This document shows, one piece after another, positions 27,868-34,701 of a stretch of DNA of 64,000 nucleotides (the stretch's first letter is position 1; every line of letters starts with the position of its first letter). The position numbers and the translations under genes are program-made. The DNA is from Neoactinobaculum massilliense (GTDB lineage Bacteria; Actinomycetota; Actinomycetes; Actinomycetales; Actinomycetaceae): assembly GCF_900604955.1 (NCBI RefSeq), contig NZ_UWPE01000001.1, forward strand, positions 186,001 through 250,000, given 5' to 3'. Below the pieces are notes generated by a model, which made no database searches, was not told where the DNA came from, and worked only from the letters and a program-made list of their open reading frames with translations.

Positions 27868-27873
27868 AGCCTA
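27868..27873 (-). promoter_or_regulatory. -10 box of DUF885 gene, leaderless type
   Basis: TAGGCT on the minus strand, six bases before the ATG at 27861, with no Shine-Dalgarno between. Confidence 0.5.
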
Positions 27874-28080
27874 ACGCCTAGGCCCGACGCCGCCGTGGTT
27901 GCTGTTCTTGTGCACGTACGCCGGACGTGCGGCCGGCGAGACACGTGCGGGCGTGTGGTCGCGCTCCGAGAGTTGGGGTGCTCACCACGCGGTGGGGCTG
28001 GCGGTGCCGGGTGGAGAGAGCTGGCAAGTCAACTTGCACGTGCTGGGGATTTGCTAGATACTAGCTGGAAGTGTGAGCGC

Positions 28081-28109
28081 TTGCACAAGTTACCCGGTAG
28101 GAACATAAT
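28081..28109 (+). promoter_or_regulatory. Possible promoter of adenylate cyclase gene
   Basis: A weak -35 TTGCAC and a good -10 CATAAT are separated by 17 bases. Transcription would begin near 28116, leaving a short leader that holds GGGAGGGAGG before the TTG start. Confidence 0.5.
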
Positions 28110-28139
28110 TGTTGGTTGTTATCGGGAGGGAGGTGCGCG

Positions 28140-29663
28140 TTGACAGGCGAGGAAGATTCCACACTGGCTTGCTGTTCTGCGGCAGATTCTGCGGCGCGCA
28201 CGTGCCGCGATGCGCCTTTCACCGGTGGCCGAGCACAAAGCGTATCCGTAGCAGATACTAGCCGGCCCTCCTCCGCCGCTCCGTTCGGCGCATCCACCGC
28301 CCTATCCGCCTCAGGCATCCCAGCCACTTTCCCAGGCGAGGGCGCACAACTCCACCCGACGTCGTCGGTAGTTCCCGACGCAGCAGAAAGCGCAACCATG
28401 AATTCGTCCCCCGCTACTTCCGTACCGGCAGCCCACGTGGCTCCCGAGCGTGCGCCTCAGGCGGAACCGGCTCCGGAATCACCTGTTTCTGATTCCATAG
28501 TTTCTGATCCTGTAGCTTCGGCTTCCGTATCCTCGCGCGGATCTGATCCCGTGGCGCCGGGTACGCCGGCGTCGCGCTCCGCCGGCTCCACCCGAGGGGC
28601 CGGCCCCGCCTCCAAAGCACCGCTCTCGCGCAGCAATGTGGAGGATATTGCCCGGCGGACAGTGCAGGCCCGCGTTGCCCAGATGGGTGACTTCGAGAAT
28701 GCCATTAGCGATGGCGCGCAATACACGCTCGCGGAGGTGGCTGAACGCGCCGGGGTGCCGCGCAGCATGGTCCACCACTTCTGGATTGCCATGGGGTTCT
28801 CTGACGTGCGCGACGAATTGCACGAGGTGGTGTTCACGCAGGCGGACGTAGCGGCCATGAAGGCGCTGGGGGAGCGGGTGGCTGAAGGACAGTTCACGGA
28901 GCGCCGGCTCACCACGCTTCTGCGCGGACACGCCCACCTCTCGGACCGGTTGCTGCAGTGGCAACTGGAAACAATGGTGGAGCGAGCCCAGCAGGAGCGT
29001 GGCTATTCGCCGGTCGAGGCGCGGGCCCACGTGCTGCGCCATTTCACGGACTATGTGGACCTATTTGGCAACCTCGAAACGTACACGTGGTTCCGGCATC
29101 TCGGCCAACTGCTCGAACGCACTCGCCGCGAGGTGGCCAATCTGGCGAAGGACCCGCACGCCGGCCCGGAGCTCAAGCGCGCCGTGGGATTCGTGGATCT
29201 GGTCAGTTTCACGGCCACCACGCGCCGTATGACGGCCACCGAGTTCATTCGCCTCATCGAGCACTTTGATCGCACCTGCCGCGATGTTATTGCCTCCCGC
29301 GGTGGTCGCCTGGTGAAAACGATCGGCGACGCATTTCTCTGGGTGGCCGACGACGTTGTTACCGGCGCTGAGATTGTCACCTCAATTGTGGCCGCGTTGG
29401 AGAAAATTCCCACCATGCCGCCGGTGCGTTCGGCGCTTACCTGGGGACCGATCGTGGCGCGCTTCGGGGACGTGTTTGGCAATCCGGTCAATCTCGCCTC
29501 TCGCCTGACGGATGCGGCGCGGCCCGGCACGGTGCTGGTGCCCCAGAAGGTGGTTAATCTGCTCGCCGAACTGGAGGCGGACAAGTTCCGCTGGCAGTCC
29601 GTGGGTGCCCCGGACCTGCAGGGTTTCGGCGTGACGCCCGCCTACGTGCTGGAGGCTCGGTAG
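28140..29663 (+). CDS. Class III adenylate cyclase with Ad_Cy_reg-type N-terminus
   Basis: Makes cyclic AMP from ATP. A Ser/Ala/Pro-rich stretch fills residues 1-160. Residues about 165-340 resemble the regulatory domain of mycobacterial Rv1264-type cyclases and include a helix-turn-helix-like YTLAEVAERAGVPRSMVHHFW. The catalytic domain is at about 350-500. Metal Asp residues (FVDLVSF and IGDAFLW), the purine-specifying Lys (VKTIGD) and the transition-state Asn/Arg (VNLASR) are all present, so it should be active as a homodimer. The TTG at 28140 follows GGGAGGGAGG; no ATG fits. No membrane segment. Confidence 0.88.
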   Translation: MTGEEDSTLACCSAADSAARTCRDAPFTGGRAQSVSVADTSRPSSAAPFGASTALSASGIPATFPGEGAQLHPTSSVVPDAAESATMNSSPATSVPAAHVAPERAPQAEPAPESPVSDSIVSDPVASASVSSRGSDPVAPGTPASRSAGSTRGAGPASKAPLSRSNVEDIARRTVQARVAQMGDFENAISDGAQYTLAEVAERAGVPRSMVHHFWIAMGFSDVRDELHEVVFTQADVAAMKALGERVAEGQFTERRLTTLLRGHAHLSDRLLQWQLETMVERAQQERGYSPVEARAHVLRHFTDYVDLFGNLETYTWFRHLGQLLERTRREVANLAKDPHAGPELKRAVGFVDLVSFTATTRRMTATEFIRLIEHFDRTCRDVIASRGGRLVKTIGDAFLWVADDVVTGAEIVTSIVAALEKIPTMPPVRSALTWGPIVARFGDVFGNPVNLASRLTDAARPGTVLVPQKVVNLLAELEADKFRWQSVGAPDLQGFGVTPAYVLEAR

Positions 29664-29704
29664 TCTACGTACTCGAGTCTCGATAGACATTGAGGCGGGT
29701 GGAT

Positions 29705-30202
29705 TCACTCCTCAACGCTGGCGGGCTCCTGTTCGGCGTGACGCGGCGTGAACACCACGTAGCGGTACATGACGTAGCGGAACGCGGTGCCAAGGATTAA
29801 TCCCACGATATTGGCGGAGATATTGTCCGCCAGGATGGTGCGCAAGCCCAGCACGTAGCGGGAGAAACCGAGGCAGGCGAGCGCGATGAGCATCCCGCCA
29901 ATATTCACCAGAACAAATTGGACGAACTCGGTGGTTTTTGTGTTGTCCGGCTGCGCGTCAAAAGTCCACACGCGGTTAATGAACCAGGAGAAAATAACGG
30001 AGACCGCCACGGAGATAATCTTGGCCGTCATGGACTGATCGCCCGGCAGACGGATCAGGCCGGAGTGCGCCAGCAGATTGAACAGCCCCACGTCCACCAC
30101 ATAGGAGGCCAGGCCCACCACGCAGAACCGGACCATTTCCCGGATCCATTCGCGCCAGGTTTGGCCCTTCAGAAGCCGGTCTATTAGGTTCTGCATCTTC
30201 AC
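29705..30202 (-). CDS. GtrA family membrane protein
   Basis: A 165-residue protein with four membrane segments, of the GtrA type thought to move polyprenyl-phosphate-linked sugars across the membrane for polymer decoration. Family features are FCVVGLASYVVDVGLFNLL, FSWFINRVWTF and the C-terminal AFRYVMYRYVVF. The GTG at 30202 follows GGAGAGA; the ATG two codons later (30196) is the alternative. It lies downstream of the two LCP genes in the same direction and may donate sugars to the polymer system of this region. Confidence 0.9.
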   Translation of the reverse strand: MKMQNLIDRLLKGQTWREWIREMVRFCVVGLASYVVDVGLFNLLAHSGLIRLPGDQSMTAKIISVAVSVIFSWFINRVWTFDAQPDNTKTTEFVQFVLVNIGGMLIALACLGFSRYVLGLRTILADNISANIVGLILGTAFRYVMYRYVVFTPRHAEQEPASVEE

Positions 30203-30298
30203 CGCGTCTCTCCATCTCTCAATACGCTCGGCGCCTTGGTTGGCCCACCACACTGTCCCGCGCGTCAACCTAGCCCGGCACGCCCGTAACCACGCACC

Positions 30299-31714
30299 TC
30301 ACTGGCCGGACCCCAGTACGTTCGCGGCGACGTCGTCCGCAGTAATGGACCCATCCGCCACCTTCTGGAAGAACGCGGGTGTGGTGTCAGGGTTCAGCAG
30401 CACGTTGGACTGGCCGTTGGCGCGGTAATTGAGCGAGGAGATGGGTGGCACGCCCGTGACACCGTTGGTTCCGAGTGCGGCGCGGAGAGCCAGGCCCTCG
30501 CGCGCGATGGTGAACATCGAGGAGCTCGAATCAACCGTCAACGCGGACGTACCGGCCTTCACCAGATCCAACTGGTGGTTGGGGTGCAGCAGGACTGCCG
30601 GGGTGGCCGCCTTGGCGATCACCTTGGAGACCACCTGACGCTGCCGGGCGGTGCGGCCAATATCCCCCTGCGGGTCCGATTTGCGCATGCGGGAGAAGGC
30701 GAGGGCCTGGGCGCCATCCACATCGTGGCAGCCGGCCTCCCACACCATCCCGGAGTCCGCGTCATCAACCGTGCGGTCATAGCAAAGGTTCACGCCTCCG
30801 ACAGCATCCGTCAGCTGCGCCACGCCGTCCATGGATACCTGGACGTAATGGTCCACGCCCATACCGCTGAGCTTCTCCACCGTCTCCACCAGCAGCTGCG
30901 GCCCACCCAACGCGATCGAGGAGTTGAGCTTGCCGTAGCCGTGCCCCGGAATACTCACGTAGGAATCACGCGGCAGCGAAATGAGCGAGGTGTGCCCGGA
31001 GGTGGGGACATGCAGCAGCATGATGGTGTCCGCGCGCTGCCCCTCGGTGGGGTCCGCCACCAGGCCGCCGGCCGCACGCTGATCCGAGCCCACAATGAGA
31101 TACGTGGTGCCGGGGGTTTCGGTGCCCGTGGCGGTGAGATCCACTTTGGTGAGGTGCTGGTTGCCGTAAATGACCAGGTAGGTGCCCCACGCAAGAATGG
31201 CGAGGAGTATCGCCAGGAGTAGGAGGCCAAGGGTACGGACGGGGTGGTGACGACGCCGAGGGTGCACCGGTTTCGGGGTACGCGAGGGACGGTCCATGCC
31301 GCGGCGGTAGGAGGTGGACTGCTCGTTACGGTACGAGCGCCCGGTGGACGAGTACGAGGAGATAGGGGACTCGGTGCTCCGTGAGGAGGCCGGGTAGTAT
31401 TGCGAGGATCTAGCGGCCTGGCTCTGTCTGCCGCGCGGTTGGTACGACGGCGGCGTGGCCGCGCCCTGCCCGCCATAACCGCCAGCCTGCTGCGAGCTAA
31501 CGGACCGCTGTGCGCCACCGGTAGCATTCCGCCCGCTGCTGGCGGGGTAGCGAGACGCTGAATCGGCGCCGGACGTACGCCGATAGCTTTCCCCACGCGC
31601 CGAATTTAGGCGATCCGAGGCCGAGCGCCGAGGCCGGCCCACATGGCGCGCACCGGTATCCCGGGGCCGCTCCGAGCGATTCTCTGGCGGAAAGCTAGGC
31701 GGCAGCTCACTCAC
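30299..31714 (-). CDS. LytR-CpsA-Psr (LCP) family wall-polymer ligase
   Basis: A membrane enzyme that transfers lipid-linked glycopolymer onto peptidoglycan. The 471-residue chain has an unusually long Ser/Arg/Tyr/Gly-rich cytoplasmic N-terminus (about 1-155), one membrane helix at LGLLLLAILLAILAWGTYLVI, then the LCP domain. Motifs with the conserved Asp and Arg residues are LIVGSDQR, RADTIMLLHV and SLPRDSYVSIPG, with FSRMRKSDPQGDIGRTARQ further on. The start overlaps the stop of the other LCP gene by four bases (ATGA), so they are translated together. Confidence 0.94.
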   Translation of the reverse strand: MSELPPSFPPENRSERPRDTGARHVGRPRRSASDRLNSARGESYRRTSGADSASRYPASSGRNATGGAQRSVSSQQAGGYGGQGAATPPSYQPRGRQSQAARSSQYYPASSRSTESPISSYSSTGRSYRNEQSTSYRRGMDRPSRTPKPVHPRRRHHPVRTLGLLLLAILLAILAWGTYLVIYGNQHLTKVDLTATGTETPGTTYLIVGSDQRAAGGLVADPTEGQRADTIMLLHVPTSGHTSLISLPRDSYVSIPGHGYGKLNSSIALGGPQLLVETVEKLSGMGVDHYVQVSMDGVAQLTDAVGGVNLCYDRTVDDADSGMVWEAGCHDVDGAQALAFSRMRKSDPQGDIGRTARQRQVVSKVIAKAATPAVLLHPNHQLDLVKAGTSALTVDSSSSMFTIAREGLALRAALGTNGVTGVPPISSLNYRANGQSNVLLNPDTTPAFFQKVADGSITADDVAANVLGSGQ

Positions 31715-33015
31715 TTGGCGTTCTCCTTAGTGCACTGCGGCGTGGTCTGGGCGCTGGGGCTGGCCTCGGCGCTCGCTGCGGCGCCCGCCGTGGCGCTGCC
31801 GGTGCTGCGTGATGCACCGCTTCCGCCGGAGGTGCTGGAGCCGGCCGCGTTCGACGTCGTTCCACTCCCGGACGTATCAGCCGACGGCGTAGCGGCGGGC
31901 GGCTGGGCGACGGCGGTACCGTCATCGGCGGTGGTGACCGTGAAGGGCTCATCATTGGCCAGGGCATTCCACACGATCGAGGCCGAATCGCCCACCTTCA
32001 CGCGGTTACCGGAATAGACCCACGGCATGGTGGCAAAGTTGATGGAATCCGCGCTGAGACCCGATACGGACTGCGCCAGGCCCGCGAGCGTGGAGATATT
32101 ACCCAGGCCGGTGGAGGTTTGCAGGGACTGCGTGGTGGCGTCCAGCACCTGATACAGCTTGGTGGGCTGGGAGAGCGTTCCGGAAGAGAAAATCTCATTC
32201 GCGGCCGAGCGGAGGAGCTCCTGCTGGCGGCCGATACGGCCGATATCGGAGCCGTCACCGATGGACTTGCGGGCGCGGGCGAGGGCGAGGGCCTGCGTGC
32301 CGTCCAACAGATCACATCCGGCGGCTACATCCAGGCCGGAATAGGAATCCTTGAGGGCGGTGGGGAAGTACATGGGTACGCCGCCAATGATGTCCACCGT
32401 TTTCATGAAGGAGGCGAAATCCACCACCACGTAGCCGTCGAGCGAAATGCCCGTGAGTTGCTCCATCGTCTTCATGGTGCAGGCCGCCGCCGAGGGTACA
32501 TCCCCCGTGCTACCGCCAATGGCGAAAGCGGCGTTAATCATCTGATTCTTATAGGCGGAGGTGGTTTGGGTTTTGCCGTCCGAGGTACGCAGGGTGCAGG
32601 AGGGAATGTCCACCAGCGTGTCGCGCGGGATGGAGACGGCGTCGATACGAGAACGATCCTTGGCGATGTGCACCAGAATGGTGGTATCCGCACGCATTCC
32701 GGATACCTCGCCATTGGCGCCCGCATTATCGATATCCGAATCGCCGTTGCGCGTATCAGATCCGAGCACCAGGAAGTTGAGGGCTTGCCCGCCCCACTTG
32801 TCCGGATAGGAGGCCTCATGATTCTTACCGAGCAGGCTGGTGACGTCCGTCTGGTCGATATTGCTCTGCAGGCGTGCATAGGCCAGTCCGACCGTCCATC
32901 CCATCACCAGGATGATTGCCAAAACGGCCAGCAATAGCACGCGCCACCATCGCCGCGGATGGCGCTGCTTCGAGATGTGTGCTGCCGTGCGCTCCAGTTC
33001 TGCCACACGGCACAT
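31711..33015 (-). CDS. LytR-CpsA-Psr (LCP) family wall-polymer ligase
   Basis: The upstream partner of the LCP pair, 434 residues. A short basic cytoplasmic segment precedes a helix at VLLLAVLAIILVMGWTVGLAY. The LCP domain has FLVLGSDTRNGD, MRADTTILVHI, AVSIPRDTLVDIP and LARARKSIGDGSDIGRIGRQ. The tail (from about residue 370) is Ser/Thr/Gly/Ala-rich, typical of an exposed linker. The start could instead be the GTG at 33006, which has a TATCAT box five bases upstream. It is divergent from the wbbL-like gene, an arrangement recalling the lcp1-wbbL neighbourhood of mycobacteria. Confidence 0.93.
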   Translation of the reverse strand: MCRVAELERTAAHISKQRHPRRWWRVLLLAVLAIILVMGWTVGLAYARLQSNIDQTDVTSLLGKNHEASYPDKWGGQALNFLVLGSDTRNGDSDIDNAGANGEVSGMRADTTILVHIAKDRSRIDAVSIPRDTLVDIPSCTLRTSDGKTQTTSAYKNQMINAAFAIGGSTGDVPSAAACTMKTMEQLTGISLDGYVVVDFASFMKTVDIIGGVPMYFPTALKDSYSGLDVAAGCDLLDGTQALALARARKSIGDGSDIGRIGRQQELLRSAANEIFSSGTLSQPTKLYQVLDATTQSLQTSTGLGNISTLAGLAQSVSGLSADSINFATMPWVYSGNRVKVGDSASIVWNALANDEPFTVTTADDGTAVAQPPAATPSADTSGSGTTSNAAGSSTSGGSGASRSTGSATAGAAASAEASPSAQTTPQCTKENAK

Positions 33016-33165
33016 GATACTGGTGGGAGCGTGGCTGCTCGTCTATTTTCTGTCGCTGTGGTGGCAGCAACACGTAAACTCCCTGGAAATTTCAAGGTTT
33101 GATGGGGTTTGCGTGGCCGGACGGCGTCGTGCGTCCCGGGAAACTGGGCCTTCCTCGTCGCCGGG

Positions 33166-33253
33166 TGGCGTTGCGCGTCCGTGGGGCGTCCGTGCCCGAC
33201 CCGCCCGGCGGCCACGATGCCCGTAGATGGCGTTGCGTGTACGTGGGGCGTCC
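33166..33253. repeat. Two 26-bp direct repeats between LCP and wbbL genes
   Basis: The 26 bases at 33166-33191 recur at 33228-33253 with two mismatches and a 62-base period. Both copies end in CGTGGGGCGTCC, and a more degenerate GGCGTCGTGCGTCC lies just upstream near 33123. They sit in the divergent promoter region, the second copy ending 27 bases before the wbbL -10 box. Confidence 0.7.
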
Positions 33254-33279
33254 CTCGCGCGACGGCGGAGCCCGGCCGG

Positions 33280-33285
33280 TACAGT
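33280..33285 (+). promoter_or_regulatory. -10 box of wbbL, leaderless type
   Basis: TACAGT lies six bases before the GTG at 33292, with no Shine-Dalgarno. This helps choose that GTG over the one at 33286 and over the long upstream open frame. Confidence 0.5.
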
Positions 33286-33291
33286 GTGGGG

Positions 33292-34122
33292 GTGACTTTT
33301 CCGCTCCGCATTGTGACCGTTGTGTACCACCCCGGGCCGGAGCTGGCCGAATTTGTGGCCTCGCTCCGGGCAGCCACCACGCTGCCCTACGAACTGGTGA
33401 TTGTGGATAACGGGGGCGACGCCGACGCCGTCGAAGGCGCCACCCTCCTTCGGCCCGCGTGGAACCTCGGCTATGGGGGCGGGGTGAACTTCGGCGCTCG
33501 CGGTTTCGCCGGCGACTGGTTGATTGCCGCGAATCCTGATGTACGGCTGGAGCCGGGCGCGATCGACGCGTTGATTAAGGAGGCCACGCGATGGCCACGC
33601 GGCGGCGCGTTCGGGCCCGCCATTCTCACTCCCGAGGGTGATCTGTATCCGTCCGCACGTGCATTCCCGCGGCTGGTGGCGGGTGCGGGCCACGCACTGC
33701 TGGGCAATGTGTGGCCGGGCAATCCGTTCTCCGCTCGCTATCGGGATAACGCGGATACAAGCCGTGCCCATGCGGTGGATTGGCTGTCCGGCGCCTTTCT
33801 GCTGCTGCGCGGGGACGCCTTCCGGAGCGTGAACGGCTTCGATTCCTCCTATTTCATGTTCTTCGAGGACATCCAGCTGGGGGAGGACCTGGCCGCCCGC
33901 GGTCTGCAGAGCGTGTTTGTGCCGGCCGCACATGTGGTTCATGATCAGGGGCGCAGCTGGCGGGATCAGCCGGCTGCCATGTTGCGGGCGCATCACCGCT
34001 CGGCGGCGCACTACCTGGATGGCGTGTATGCGAAGCGATGGCAGGCGCCCCTGCGCGCAGCCCTGCACTTGGGGCTGCGCGTCCGCGCGGCACTGGAGGT
34101 GCGCGCGGCGCGGCGGAAGTAG
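33292..34122 (+). CDS. wbbL: WbbL-like rhamnosyltransferase (GT2)
   Basis: A cytoplasmic GT2 enzyme of 276 residues. The mycobacterial WbbL adds rhamnose from dTDP-rhamnose to GlcNAc-PP-lipid, forming the wall-polymer linker. Visible features are VTVVYHPGPELAEF at the N-terminus, VIVDNGG, NLGYGGGVNFGAR, the NPDV metal/nucleotide site, PSARAFPRLVAG, GAFLLLRGDAFRSVNGFD, YFMFFEDIQLGEDL and MLRAHHRSAAHYL, in the WbbL order. Divergent from two LCP ligases. The start is GTG with leaderless spacing. The acceptor in this organism is inferred. Confidence 0.85.
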   Translation: MTFPLRIVTVVYHPGPELAEFVASLRAATTLPYELVIVDNGGDADAVEGATLLRPAWNLGYGGGVNFGARGFAGDWLIAANPDVRLEPGAIDALIKEATRWPRGGAFGPAILTPEGDLYPSARAFPRLVAGAGHALLGNVWPGNPFSARYRDNADTSRAHAVDWLSGAFLLLRGDAFRSVNGFDSSYFMFFEDIQLGEDLAARGLQSVFVPAAHVVHDQGRSWRDQPAAMLRAHHRSAAHYLDGVYAKRWQAPLRAALHLGLRVRAALEVRAARRK

Positions 34123-34150
34123 GCGGGACCCGGCCGGCGGTGGGTGGGCG

Positions 34151-34270
34151 GTTGAGTTGACGGTTTTCTCTTGAGTTGACGCTAGATGTCCGGTTGAGGC
34201 CCTGGTTTGGTGCTCCAACCGGTGGTTTTCCGTCAGTTGAAGAGTTTTCCGTCAACTCAGCGGGCTCCGG
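34151..34270. repeat. 120-bp imperfect repeat, copy 1
   Basis: Aligns without gaps to 34401-34520 (offset exactly 250), about 83 of 120 bases identical by my count. Best-kept parts are GAGTTGA-GGTTTTCTC at the left and GGTTTTCCGTCA-TTGAAGAG to the right. GAGTTGACGG near the left end is an inverted match to CCGTCAACTC near the right end. No open frame, and family unknown. The rest of 34123-34701 shows no gene. Confidence 0.7.
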
Positions 34271-34400
34271 TCCTGTCACTTCAGTGGCCCGGGTGACGCT
34301 TGCCTGCTGAGTCGGTGTGCCGGTGTGCGGATCGGGCGGTGAGGTAATTGGCCAGTACTGCACATGTTGTTGCGTTGGGCCGGCCGGCACCTTGTGGGCT

Positions 34401-34520
34401 GCTGAGTTGATGGTTTTCTCCTGAGTTAATGGTGAGTTTTCGCTTTGGGGGCTGATTTGGGCGTGTAACCGGAGGTTTTCCGTCAACTGAAGAGATTCCT
34501 TACTGTTCAGCGAGTCTCGG
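34401..34520. repeat. 120-bp imperfect repeat, copy 2
   Basis: Second copy of the element at 34151-34270, same orientation, more diverged in its middle. It carries GAGTTGATGGTTTTCTC and GGTTTTCCGTCAACTGAAGAG. It lies 125 bases upstream of the amidase promoter. Confidence 0.7.
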
Positions 34521-34644
34521 AGCCGGGGTGTGCCCGCCGCCCGGACCGGCCAGGCTGCTCCACACCACACCCTGCCGTCCATCCGCCGCACGTGAAGTAC
34601 GCCGCAAGTCGGCGCCCCACCCCGGCGTGTGAAAGTTGTGAAAT

Positions 34645-34672
34645 TTGAGATGGGTGGGAAAATTGCTATAAC
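34645..34672 (+). promoter_or_regulatory. Promoter of zinc amidase gene
   Basis: TTGAGA (-35) and TATAAC (-10) with a 16-base spacer. Transcription would start near 34679, giving a leader of about 23 bases that carries GGAGG before the ATG at 34702. It is AT-rich relative to its surroundings. Confidence 0.65.
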
Positions 34673-34701
34673 AGTTTGTACAGTAGTGCGCGGAGGTTTT
34701 C

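Noticed and set aside
34151-34520. Possible CRISPR or insertion sequence
   Set aside because: Only two long diverged copies, no short identical repeats with spacers, no transposase and no target duplication.
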